A stretch of 64,000 nt of DNA from Bacteroidota bacterium (GTDB lineage: Bacteria; Bacteroidota; Bacteroidia; Bacteroidales; Tannerellaceae): NCBI GenBank assembly GCA_023429375.1, contig JAEYVY010000019.1, positions 1 to 64,000 of the forward strand, written 5' to 3'. Below are positions 43,255 to 51,382 of the stretch, piece by piece. Within the stretch, counting starts at the first letter, position 1. Every line of letters begins with the position of its first letter. A program made the position numbers and the translations under genes. The notes under the pieces were generated by a model, which saw only the letters and a list, made by a program, of their open reading frames with translations, searched no databases and had not been told where the DNA came from.

Positions 43255-43719
43255 TTATTTCAACTTCACGTTAACCTTTTCAGGCTTAGCTTTTTGCTGT
43301 AATTGCAAGTTTGCTTCGTAAGAGTCGTGAATAGCTTTTTTAAGAGTTGATGAGGATACACCGGTTCCATATGGGAAATAAAAGACCTGAACGCCCAAAT
43401 CCTTTAAATAATCATACTTGCCATACCAGTCATCACCGACTACAAAAGCGTCAATATTTAGTTTCTTAACGATTTCTGTATGATCTAACGAATGTTGCGG
43501 AATAACTATATCGGGGGTTTTCAAGGCTTCAATAATCTGGAGTCTTTCATTGAAAGGGATGATAGGGTTAGCCTTATAAGATGAGACCAGCTCGTCTGTA
43601 CTTACGCCTACTATTAGTATATCAGCTAAACTCCGGGCATAGTTAATCATCCGTAAATGATTGTAATGAAACATATCGAACGTACCCGAAGTATACACAA
43701 TCGTCTTGTTCTTAAACAT
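43255..43719 (-). CDS. TagD-like cytidylyltransferase family protein
   Basis: Nucleotidyltransferase that should couple a polyol phosphate (for instance glycerol-3-phosphate) to CTP. It has the HxGH-type motif as YTSGTFDMFHYNHLRMINYA (residues 9-28), where NH replaces GH. The K-x-xP region is FNERLQIIEALK, and the C-terminal signature is GTGVSSSTLKKAIHDS (compare RTxGISTS). 154 aa is close to TagD/Gct (about 130 aa) plus a short basic tail. First gene of the operon with SDR, CDP-alcohol transferase and acyltransferase, with its own promoter (43748-43777). Glycerol-3-phosphate specificity is not proven: the H-x-GH variation and the neighbouring reductase leave room for another polyol. Confidence 0.88.
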   Translation of the reverse strand: MFKNKTIVYTSGTFDMFHYNHLRMINYARSLADILIVGVSTDELVSSYKANPIIPFNERLQIIEALKTPDIVIPQHSLDHTEIVKKLNIDAFVVGDDWYGKYDYLKDLGVQVFYFPYGTGVSSSTLKKAIHDSYEANLQLQQKAKPEKVNVKLK

Positions 43720-43747
43720 ACCAAATGTATCGTTTTAAATTATGACA

Positions 43748-43777
43748 CAAACTTACACAAACTTTTCCTACTACAAA
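43748..43777 (-). promoter_or_regulatory. Promoter of the cytidylyltransferase operon
   Basis: Minus strand TTTG (43774-43777), 18-nt spacer, TAAGTTTG (43748-43755): a full Bacteroidetes-type promoter 28 nt before the start codon. It lies immediately after pdxA (stop at 43785), which shows that the four-gene lipid-like operon can be expressed separately from pdxA. Confidence 0.65.
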
Positions 43778-43784
43778 ACTAAAC

Positions 43785-44879
43785 TTATTCGTCTTTCGTC
43801 AAATCCAGCTTCTCATTATCACCGCCTTTATCGAAATATTGCTTACGAAGCGGATTAACTGTTGCCTCTTTGTAGAATTTACGGCTCCTATATACATCAA
43901 GAGCTACATACAAAGCCTGACGGAAAGAATCTTCTGAAGCTAAGTTTTTCCCGGCGATATTATAAGCTGTACCATGGGCCGGTGAGGTACGAATAATAGG
44001 TAGTCCTGCCGTGTAATTAACACCTTCCTTCATGGCAAGAACTTTAAACGGTGCTAAACCTTGATCGTGGTACATTGCTAACACACCATCAAACTCTTCA
44101 TGCATAGAGGCTCCGAAAAAGCCATCCGATGGATAAGGTCCAAAAGACATCACTCCTTGCTTCTCGGCCTCTTCCATAGCAGGTATAATTATTGTCTCTT
44201 CTTCTTTTCCAAGCAAACCGTTATCTCCGGCATGTGGATTCAGAGACAAGACTGCTATTCGAGGTTTGATAATTCCAAAATCCTGTTTCAAGGATTTATT
44301 AAACACCAAAAGCTTCTCTATAATGGCTTCTTTCGTCACATGAGACACAACATCAGATAAAGCGATATGACCGGTTACAAGTGCAACCCTTAGCTCATCC
44401 TTCATTAAAATCATCAACGCTTTATTCTCATTGTTTCCAAAGCACTCTTCTAGGTATTCTGTATGTCCCGGGAATGAAAAGTTTGAATTCTGAATATTGT
44501 TCTTATTAATAGGGGCTGTGACCAAAACATCAATCAGTCCTTTTTTTAAATCATTCACAGCGGCTTCTAATGCCTGATATGCCGCTAATCCGGCAACTTC
44601 CGTTGGTTGCGAAAACTCAACTTTCGATTCTTCATCAACACAGTTGATAATATTCACTCGGTTTTCTCCAGCTTCATCTGCCTTTGAGATAACACTCATA
44701 TTCACTGGGGCTATTTCTAAGGCCTTCCGGTGATATGCAGCAATCTTAGAAGAACCATAGATGATAGGTGTACATAATTCGGTTATACGATTATCTGAAA
44801 ATGTCTTTAAAATGACTTCATAACCGATTCCATTGATATCACCATGCGTAATCCCAACTTTGATTAACTTATTCTCCAT
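43785..44879 (-). CDS. pdxA: 4-hydroxythreonine-4-phosphate dehydrogenase
   Basis: Enzyme of the DXP-dependent pyridoxal 5'-phosphate pathway: oxidises 4-phosphohydroxy-L-threonine with NAD, giving the 3-amino-1-hydroxyacetone phosphate precursor. Family landmarks are visible: KVGITHGDINGIGYEVI at the N-terminus, DVLVTAPINKNNI, FPGHTEYLEE (metal His), VTGHIALSDV, LSLNPHAGDNGLLGKEE (His and Gly of the active site), YHDQGLAPFKVLA (metal His) and RTSPAHGTAYNIAGK (last metal His). 364 aa is slightly longer than the E. coli enzyme, with a polar C-terminal tail. The start codon overlaps the last 11 nt of the DUF4837 gene, so the two are translationally coupled. Confidence 0.96.
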   Translation of the reverse strand: MENKLIKVGITHGDINGIGYEVILKTFSDNRITELCTPIIYGSSKIAAYHRKALEIAPVNMSVISKADEAGENRVNIINCVDEESKVEFSQPTEVAGLAAYQALEAAVNDLKKGLIDVLVTAPINKNNIQNSNFSFPGHTEYLEECFGNNENKALMILMKDELRVALVTGHIALSDVVSHVTKEAIIEKLLVFNKSLKQDFGIIKPRIAVLSLNPHAGDNGLLGKEEETIIIPAMEEAEKQGVMSFGPYPSDGFFGASMHEEFDGVLAMYHDQGLAPFKVLAMKEGVNYTAGLPIIRTSPAHGTAYNIAGKNLASEDSFRQALYVALDVYRSRKFYKEATVNPLRKQYFDKGGDNEKLDLTKDE

Positions 44880-45930
44880 CTGATTGACTATTTAACTCCT
44901 CTTTGCTTTTAGATGACAATGATTCTGAAACCGGAATACCAACTTCATCTGACATTCGTAAGCTATAAATACAAGCTTCTCCTCGTCTGATTAAATTCCG
45001 TTTTTCCATTTCCGGAGCAAAGACAAATGTTTCCACTACTATTATTCTATTATTCTTTTCATCTACACGTGTAAGGCTCACAAACGGCCCCCCCATCATA
45101 TCACCTACAGTTTTCCATAGACCTCTCATCACACCGCCATATTTCCCGAGGTGTGATATAGGCGTATAATCAACTCCAAATCGCACCTCTGTGGCAAGAT
45201 ATGAATTAGGGAAACTACCCGGTAAATTTTCTCTTAAAACTGAATCACGTTTACTAACCAGATAATTAACAGTAAAAGTTTCAGGGTCTACATAAGGAAA
45301 AGAATAGACTACAAAGTCTATGCGACCAGTTTTTGCATTGTTCGATGTCCAGAAAAAGTCTGTTGTATCTTTATAATAAGTCATCTCTGCTGGAACGCGC
45401 AAGCTAATGTCAAATTTCGACTTCACTTTCTCCATCACAATGTTACTATAAGTCTTTTCAAGTGTATTCAACACTCTGCTCATTTCAGCCTTTGTGAAGT
45501 AATCAACCAAAACGCCCTTTCTCTCTTTCAGATAATTGACAACCGAAGCCTGATCAGGCGCATTCATGGTCAGCACAACTTGATTTTGTGCCCACTGATT
45601 AATATCATGCTTTAATGAGACTTTTGTATATGATTTTGGATCAATATTGACTATAAATATATTTTTAGTATAGCGCAACATTCCATCAAACACATCAGGA
45701 GTGACTGTATTTACTTTTAGCGCAGCTTCGGGCTGAGGTAGTCCGGGGATATCCGAATCTAATTCTGCCAGTAATGCTTCACCGGCTTCACCTTGCTTTA
45801 CGTTTAAATCCATTACAACTAACACCTCATATGCCCATCCTGTAGCCTGAGGCAATACAAAACTGGATGTACATGCACTGAATGCAAAAAGCACAAATAA
45901 TAGACTCAATACATTTAGACGTGTTTTCAT
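44869..45930 (-). CDS. DUF4837 family lipoprotein
   Basis: Predicted lipoprotein with signal MKTRLNVLSLLFVLFAFSAC (acylated Cys at residue 20). The mature protein starts TSSFVLPQATGWAYEVLVVM and shows KNIFIVNIDPKSYTKVSLKH, DYFTKAEMSRVLNTLEKTYS, YVDPETFTVNYLVSKRDSVL and RGLWKTVGDMMGGPFVS. These are the features I associate with DUF4837, a Bacteroidota family with no known biochemical role. 353 aa. Always seen next to pdxA and rlmN in genomes I remember, as here. The C-terminus overlaps pdxA by 11 nt. An envelope function is inferred from the lipoprotein signal only. A TATATTTG -7 box lies at 45954-45961. Confidence 0.8.
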   Translation of the reverse strand: MKTRLNVLSLLFVLFAFSACTSSFVLPQATGWAYEVLVVMDLNVKQGEAGEALLAELDSDIPGLPQPEAALKVNTVTPDVFDGMLRYTKNIFIVNIDPKSYTKVSLKHDINQWAQNQVVLTMNAPDQASVVNYLKERKGVLVDYFTKAEMSRVLNTLEKTYSNIVMEKVKSKFDISLRVPAEMTYYKDTTDFFWTSNNAKTGRIDFVVYSFPYVDPETFTVNYLVSKRDSVLRENLPGSFPNSYLATEVRFGVDYTPISHLGKYGGVMRGLWKTVGDMMGGPFVSLTRVDEKNNRIIVVETFVFAPEMEKRNLIRRGEACIYSLRMSDEVGIPVSESLSSKSKEELNSQSDGE

Positions 45931-45953
45931 ATTTTACTCGATTTATATTTTTA

Positions 45954-45961
45954 CAAATATA
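45954..45961 (-). promoter_or_regulatory. -7 box of the DUF4837-pdxA operon
   Basis: Minus-strand TATATTTG, 23 nt before the DUF4837 start codon. The -33 position would lie at the rlmN stop codon and has no TTTG, so the promoter is incomplete by this criterion. Confidence 0.45.
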
Positions 45962-45982
45962 AGTTTTTAAATCAACACTCCT

Positions 45983-47011
45983 TTAATTTACTTTTGATTT
46001 TGCGCTTGATAGCATTCCGCATGCAGCAAAAATATCTTCCCCTCTCGATGCCCTTATCGTGCATACCATCCCTTTTGCATTCAGCATATCTCTAAATCGC
46101 TCCATGATTGTCATATCCGGACTATTCAAATTCACATTGGGAATAGCATGGAAACGTATAAGATTGATTCTACAAGGTATATCTCTCAATAGAGCGGCTA
46201 ATGCATTTGCATGACGAGGCGAATCGTTTAGATCCTTAAATACAATATACTCAAACGAGACTCTACGTTGATGGGCAAAATCATACGTTCTTATCAAGTC
46301 AACCACCTGATGAGATGGATAAGCTCCTTCAACAGGCATTATTGTTAATCGTTCATCAGGGAAAGGTGAATGCAGACTTACAGCCAGATGGCAATCGCTC
46401 TCTTCAAGAAAACGTTTCAAGCCTTTAGTTATGCCTATTGTTGAAACGGTTATACGTTTCGGGCTCCACCCATAACCATATGATGAAGTTAAAATCTCTA
46501 ATACCTTAAATAATTCGTTCACATTATCCAAAGGTTCACCCATTCCCATAAAGACCAGATTTGTTAACGTATCAGCTTCAGGAATTGAACGAATCTGGTT
46601 CATGATCTCATTTGCGGTAAGATTAGCTGTAAAGCCTTGTTTGCCGGTCATACAAAACAAACAATTCATTTTACACCCTACCTGAGATGAAACACAAAGC
46701 GTGGCACGATCTTCGGTGGGTATATATACCGTCTCTATGGTTTTTGCCTTATTTACAACGAAAAGATACTTGATAGTTCCGTCTATTGACTTTTGAGCAT
46801 GTATCGGAGCACTAGCTCCTACCTCGAATGACTCTTCCAATTTATTCCTGTTTGCCAAAGAGATGTTTGTCATCTCTGAAATAGAAGAAATTTTCTTTTT
46901 ATATAGCCATTCTGAAAGTTGCGTTGCAGTATAAGATGGCATACCCAATTCTGAAACTACTGTCTTCAGTTCATCCAGGGTCATGCCTAATAATTTTCGC
47001 TTTGTTTCCAT
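45983..47011 (-). CDS. rlmN: 23S rRNA/tRNA adenine-C2 methyltransferase RlmN
   Basis: Radical-SAM enzyme that methylates C2 of A2503 in 23S rRNA and of A37 in some tRNAs. The 4Fe-4S/SAM motif is CKMNCLFC (C113, C117, C120). Typical RlmN segments are all present: LLGMTLDELKTVV and GMPSYTATQLSEWLYKK (N-terminal helix-hairpin domain), GDGTIKYLF-like SIDGTIKYLF, VYIPTEDRATLCVSSQVG, NLVFMGMGEPLDN, RITVSTIGI and LAVSLHSPFPDERLTIMP. The methyl-accepting Cys is in EDIFAACGML near the C-terminus. 342 aa is normal. A -7 box TATCTTTG sits at 47033-47040, immediately after the upstream gene's terminator. Confidence 0.97.
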   Translation of the reverse strand: METKRKLLGMTLDELKTVVSELGMPSYTATQLSEWLYKKKISSISEMTNISLANRNKLEESFEVGASAPIHAQKSIDGTIKYLFVVNKAKTIETVYIPTEDRATLCVSSQVGCKMNCLFCMTGKQGFTANLTANEIMNQIRSIPEADTLTNLVFMGMGEPLDNVNELFKVLEILTSSYGYGWSPKRITVSTIGITKGLKRFLEESDCHLAVSLHSPFPDERLTIMPVEGAYPSHQVVDLIRTYDFAHQRRVSFEYIVFKDLNDSPRHANALAALLRDIPCRINLIRFHAIPNVNLNSPDMTIMERFRDMLNAKGMVCTIRASRGEDIFAACGMLSSAKSKVN

Positions 47012-47032
47012 ATTAATCTAATTAATGACCTA

Positions 47033-47040
47033 CAAAGATA
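47033..47040 (-). promoter_or_regulatory. -7 box of rlmN
   Basis: Minus-strand TATCTTTG, exact TAnnTTTG match, 21 nt before the rlmN ATG. It abuts the PpiD-like gene's terminator hairpin, so a -33 element would fall inside that stem. Confidence 0.45.
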
Positions 47041-47076
47041 AAAAAACTGCCACACATTCTTGTGCGGCAGTTTTTT
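47041..47076 (-). terminator. Intrinsic terminator after the PpiD-like gene
   Basis: Arms AAAAAACTGCCACACA and TGTGCGGCAGTTTTTT around a 4-nt TTCT loop, with one A-C/G-U position. It lies 22 nt past the stop codon and ends in a T-run on the minus strand. Confidence 0.88.
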
Positions 47077-47098
47077 ATATCCTATTAAAACAATATTA

Positions 47099-49234
47099 TC
47101 AATAGAAACGAATACGGTTGTCTACGATAGTAGCATTGTTAATCAATTCTTGAAGGCTCAAGTACCCTACTCTATAAGCAGATGATGACTCTAAGCTTGA
47201 AATAGTTGCTTTTTCATCGTATGGAGTTTCTGATTTCTCTCTATTGTATACTTTAAAAATGTATACGCCATTATTTCCTGCAACCGGAGCACTTAATTCT
47301 CCTACTTTAGCAGAAGCGATGTAAGCATTTAATTTAGGTTCAACACCAATAGTTGCGATACGCTGAGTACCAAAGTTTACGAATTTCACTGAATCAACTG
47401 TGCCACCCATAACTCCTGCATAAGCTTCTAATGAAGTCAAGTTCTTAGAAAGCAGGTCTTGAACGATTTGTTGACCCTTTTTCTCTCTGATAACTTCAGG
47501 TTTCAAAGTTGCAGAAGCTGCTTGCAAAGAGGTATATCCTTCTTTGATCTTTCCTTGCACAGCTGCTACGATGAACTTGTTGTCACATTCAAAGATTTCT
47601 GAAATATCACCTTTACCATGTTCAAATGCCCAACGAATAACTGGACGTGAGCTAGGAATAAATCCAATAGTTTGATCTTGTGCTGTTACCGTAACATTAG
47701 AAACAAGGCTATAACCAGCTTCTTTTGCAGCATCATCCAATTTATCCATATCGTTGTTTTTTGAAACAAACTGATTCAAATCATTGTAGATATTGCTATA
47801 TGTTTTTGAACTTGGAGTAACAGTCATAGCAACATTGGCCACTTTATATTTTGGCACATTTGCAGTTCTTTCGGTTACCTTCACAAGATGTGTTCCATAC
47901 ATAGATTTAACAACAACTACTTCATTCAATGCAGCTGAGAAGATTGCATTTTTAAATTCTTCATTTAAACCGTTCAATGCAGTAATTTCAGTAAACCATC
48001 CTAATTCACCACCTAGTTCGGCTGTTTGATCAACTGAGAATTGTTGAGCAAGTTGTGCAAAGTCAGCACCACCTTTCAATACATTCTTCAAACTATCAGC
48101 ACGCGCTGCAATAACTGCATCAGTAGCTCCGGCAAGCATAATATGGCTAACCTTTACAGAGTCTGGAGCAACAGTTTTAGCAACCAGTTTCATCAAACGG
48201 TGTGTGTCGTTTTGGAACGAAGGAACTGAAACACTTCCTACTTCCGATGTAGTTACAAAAAGTTTTGCTTCTGCGTCTAACATTGCTTCGCTTAAATAAA
48301 CATCCACATAAGGAGTTTCTGAAGCGTCATTAACAACGTCGGCAACATTTTCAGCAGCGATAAGGTCTTCACGAACCTTTTCAATCTCTGCTTTTACTTT
48401 ATCGTAATCTTCTTGACTTGGAACGATATCAACAGTAACGTATTTAATCATACGTCCTTCACGTTGCTTAAATTGTTCCTTACGTTGTTCGTACAACTTT
48501 TTGATTTCGCTATCAGACACTGAGATTGTTGAATCAGGGATAGACGAGTAAGGTTGCATAGCATAAACGATATCAGAATTTTCTACTGTAGAAGCATAAG
48601 CATCTTGAGCATCCAATACGTTTGCAGAGATAGCCTTGCTAAGCAATGTGCTATACTTACCTGTTAAGGTTTGATCTTTAAGGTTCTTTTCCCAGAACAA
48701 CCAAAAGCTTCTTGCTTGCAATAATTGTGCCTGTTGGTCTGCCGGATAAGCAGCGATATTTTCATCGTTGACTACTTTCAAGAAGTTCAACAAAGCTGCC
48801 TTATCGAATGAACCAGTTTCCGGATTGCGGAACATAGGCATTTGTTGTATCATTGGAGAAATATTCTCTCCTTGGATAACATCAAACAACTCTTCTGAAG
48901 TAACTCTCAATCCCAAATCAGAAGTAGCCTCACCCAAAACGACTTCCTGCACTATAGATTCGAAAACAGACTGACGAATCTGTGTCATAAGTTCTTCAGA
49001 AACGTTATTTGTTCCTGATTGCATCTTATATACTTCAGCCATTTCGTCTACACGCGCCTGATAATCATGAATACTGATTACTTCTCCGTTAATTTCAGCA
49101 ATTTTTTCTTGTGATTGTCTAAAAAAAGTTGAGCCGGAATTTAAGAAGTCTCCAATAATGAAGGCGAACAAAGCCACCCCAACAACACCAACCAAAAGTC
49201 CAGCTTTGTTTCTAATTTTTTCAAGCGTAGCCAT
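47099..49234 (-). CDS. PpiD-like peptidyl-prolyl isomerase/chaperone
   Basis: Membrane-anchored periplasmic folding factor. The N-terminus MATLEKIRNKAGLLVG leads into one transmembrane helix (about 13-32, VGVVGVALFAFIIGDFL). A SurA_N-like chaperone region follows (INGEVISIHDYQARVDEMAE). A parvulin domain (about 360-455) shows KVSHIMLAGATDAV, GGADFAQLAQQFSVDQT, GGELGWFTEI and GTHLVKVTERT, and a second, degenerate parvulin-like segment lies at the C-terminal side (KFIVAAVQGKIKEGYTSLQA). 711 aa is typical for Bacteroidota PpiD. It likely helps outer-membrane proteins leave the Sec translocon. Last gene of the coaX-OMP-TPR-lptC-ppiD group; a 92-nt gap separates it from lptC, so it may have its own promoter. 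Confidence 0.92.
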   Translation of the reverse strand: MATLEKIRNKAGLLVGVVGVALFAFIIGDFLNSGSTFFRQSQEKIAEINGEVISIHDYQARVDEMAEVYKMQSGTNNVSEELMTQIRQSVFESIVQEVVLGEATSDLGLRVTSEELFDVIQGENISPMIQQMPMFRNPETGSFDKAALLNFLKVVNDENIAAYPADQQAQLLQARSFWLFWEKNLKDQTLTGKYSTLLSKAISANVLDAQDAYASTVENSDIVYAMQPYSSIPDSTISVSDSEIKKLYEQRKEQFKQREGRMIKYVTVDIVPSQEDYDKVKAEIEKVREDLIAAENVADVVNDASETPYVDVYLSEAMLDAEAKLFVTTSEVGSVSVPSFQNDTHRLMKLVAKTVAPDSVKVSHIMLAGATDAVIAARADSLKNVLKGGADFAQLAQQFSVDQTAELGGELGWFTEITALNGLNEEFKNAIFSAALNEVVVVKSMYGTHLVKVTERTANVPKYKVANVAMTVTPSSKTYSNIYNDLNQFVSKNNDMDKLDDAAKEAGYSLVSNVTVTAQDQTIGFIPSSRPVIRWAFEHGKGDISEIFECDNKFIVAAVQGKIKEGYTSLQAASATLKPEVIREKKGQQIVQDLLSKNLTSLEAYAGVMGGTVDSVKFVNFGTQRIATIGVEPKLNAYIASAKVGELSAPVAGNNGVYIFKVYNREKSETPYDEKATISSLESSSAYRVGYLSLQELINNATIVDNRIRFY

Positions 49235-49326
49235 TAAATTATATGTTTTTTAAAATTTATACTCTCAATTTTAAGGTCACGAAGATACAAAAAAAAGGAT
49301 TTGTTATATCTTTTATATTGTTTTTT

Positions 49327-49983
49327 TTAGTTTCGGTTCTCTTCTATAGGCAAAACAGCGGACGAGTCATTTGAATGATTAGCGGTTGTATCACTTGGTG
49401 TGTCTTTCACGTGTAATGTTGCCTGCGAATTAAACACATTATATTTTGTCATATTCATATTCGACTCAAATCCTATACCAGTAAAAATCTTGTCTTTCTC
49501 TTCAACGCGGATAAATTTATCAGAATAAACACGATCTGCTTTCTGATCAAAAAAAAGCAGATCAGTATTAAACTTATCGCCATTTTGGTTCATCACTTCC
49601 ACGTTTCCTTTCAGTTCCCAAAGATCTTTTTTCACATAGCGATAGATGGTATCGGCTTCGATACTCATATCCTTATTAAATAAAGAGTCAAATCGTTCCA
49701 TATGTGCCCCTTTAGGAAAACACCAGTAAGGTTCTTCTGCTTTATCATAGATGTACCATTCCTTAGCAGTCATTTTATATCTGATAACTCCAGAGTCAGA
49801 AATCAATTCTATCACATCTGTAGCCTTCATGGTATAGGTTGTTTCCGGATCGAAAGCGACTTCTACAATATCTGTTTTTTCTTTACCGCATGAAGCAAAT
49901 AATAAAACAAGCATAACAACTATACTGAAAATAGTTGTTATGCTCATATTATGATTCGTTTTACTAAGAAAACGCATTATCAT
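49327..49983 (-). CDS. lptC: LPS export periplasmic protein LptC
   Basis: Component of the Lpt bridge that carries lipopolysaccharide from the inner to the outer membrane. The N-terminus has several in-frame ATGs (49983, 49977 and one at MSITTIFSIVV). The hydrophobic stretch SIVVMLVLLFASCGKEK can serve as an anchor or as a lipoprotein signal with Cys at about residue 32. The mature part has the LptC/OstA beta-jellyroll repeats: SDSGVIRYKMTAKEWYIYD, PYWCFPKGAHMERFDSLF, KDLWELKGNVEVMNQNGDKF, FDQKADRVYSDKFIRVEEKD and GIGFESNMNMTKY. 218 aa fits the family. It begins 9 nt after the TPR gene. Confidence 0.92.
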   Translation of the reverse strand: MIMRFLSKTNHNMSITTIFSIVVMLVLLFASCGKEKTDIVEVAFDPETTYTMKATDVIELISDSGVIRYKMTAKEWYIYDKAEEPYWCFPKGAHMERFDSLFNKDMSIEADTIYRYVKKDLWELKGNVEVMNQNGDKFNTDLLFFDQKADRVYSDKFIRVEEKDKIFTGIGFESNMNMTKYNVFNSQATLHVKDTPSDTTANHSNDSSAVLPIEENRN

Positions 49984-49992
49984 GAATCTTAA

Positions 49993-51360
49993 TTATCTTA
50001 CAACTGTACGTTCGCCTATCCAACCGCCGATTGTTATCGTTTTTCCTTTTTCGATATCAGGATGCATAAACACATCTTCAGTTGATGGGAAGTGAGCACG
50101 GTAAGCAGCAATTTGTGAAGCAGCTTCTTCAGCACAAGAAGGATCTACTTGTCTTGCTTTCTCAAATTTATCAACAGCTGCATAGTAAACTGTTTTTCTC
50201 AACACAGGGTCATTAGGATAAACAGAGCTTGCTGTAGCTGCATACATTCTACCAATTAGCATATAAGCATTTCCATAATTAGGATTCAACTCTAATGCTT
50301 TTAAACAGTATTGTCTTGCTTTTGAATAGCCGTTTTGTTCTGAAGTCAACAATGCAAGCGTATAGAAAATATCTGCTTTAGATTGTGGATCTGTTTCTAA
50401 TTCAGCAGCTTCTTCAAAGAAGCTAATTGCTGTTGAATAATCTTTTTTCTTAACAGCTTGTTTACCTAAACCTACTGCAGACTCAGCTGTTGGTTCAATT
50501 GCATGTGCATAACCAGAGGCTGCAAAATAAGCTTCAATCTCTTGACAACGAACTCTACGTAATAAAGAGATTGTTTCCTTCAAGAAGTTCAAGTCTGTTT
50601 TATTTTGTTCAACCTTGTCAGCATAAAGTGTTTGCAACAAGTCGCAATCTGCAGCACCACTACCAGCAAAACTCTGATCTACACTACTTTTAAATGTTGT
50701 CAATGCTGTAACTTCTTTCTCATTATTAGCTGCTTTTGCTTCTGCTAATTGTGAATCCAGAATAGCTGATGCTTTCAAATAGTTGTCAACGAATTCTCCT
50801 TTCTTATTATCTGGATCAGCAATCAATCGTTGATGTGAAGCAAACATGAATAGGTTAACAGCCAAAGCCTCTGTTTTCATACCAAATTCATCAACTACTT
50901 CTTTCAACCAATCATAAAGCATATTGTAATCAGCTTTTTCTCCAGCTATGCGGATATAATCTTGTGCTTTACGAGATACAATCCAATCCTTGCCATAACG
51001 AGGATCATTGCCAAAATACTTAATACGCTGATCGTATACAGCCATTAAATTATTCAACAGTTCTGCTCTCTTAGCTGGGTCTTGTTCATTTTGAATTTGC
51101 CAGTCAACAATACGTACACCGTACAGATAAATATCCTTTGTTGCAGCAGGACATTCTTCGTAAACGATTTTCCAGAACTCATAGGCATCTTTGTAATTTC
51201 CTGCCTTAGCGTAAGGCGTAAACAAACTGATATTTGTTATACACCGTATACTATCTTCACCAGAGCCGAATTGCGTGCCATTATCGACCCCTTTCTGAGC
51301 AAATGCACCGGATAATGTCAGAAACAGTCCAGTTGCCAATAATACTACTTTCGTTTTCAT
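49993..51360 (-). CDS. Exported TPR protein, function unknown
   Basis: Periplasmic protein with signal MKTKVVLLATGLFLTLSGAF (cleavage near AFAQ). The mature part has TPR-like helices: ISLFTPYAKAGNYKDAYEFW near the N-terminus, and clear TPRs at about 290-400 (VGLGKQAVKKKDYSTAISFF, IFYTLALLTSEQNGYSKARQ, ALELNPNYGNAYMLIGRMYA). The last 40 residues (DVFMHPDIEKGKTITIGGWI) lie outside the TPRs and are conserved-looking. 455 aa. It sits between the OMP and lptC genes with 22-nt and 9-nt gaps. This gene order is common in Bacteroidales, which suggests a shared role in outer-membrane assembly; no function is established. Confidence 0.82.
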   Translation of the reverse strand: MKTKVVLLATGLFLTLSGAFAQKGVDNGTQFGSGEDSIRCITNISLFTPYAKAGNYKDAYEFWKIVYEECPAATKDIYLYGVRIVDWQIQNEQDPAKRAELLNNLMAVYDQRIKYFGNDPRYGKDWIVSRKAQDYIRIAGEKADYNMLYDWLKEVVDEFGMKTEALAVNLFMFASHQRLIADPDNKKGEFVDNYLKASAILDSQLAEAKAANNEKEVTALTTFKSSVDQSFAGSGAADCDLLQTLYADKVEQNKTDLNFLKETISLLRRVRCQEIEAYFAASGYAHAIEPTAESAVGLGKQAVKKKDYSTAISFFEEAAELETDPQSKADIFYTLALLTSEQNGYSKARQYCLKALELNPNYGNAYMLIGRMYAATASSVYPNDPVLRKTVYYAAVDKFEKARQVDPSCAEEAASQIAAYRAHFPSTEDVFMHPDIEKGKTITIGGWIGERTVVR

Positions 51361-51382
51361 ATCTAATATTATGTTTTAATTT

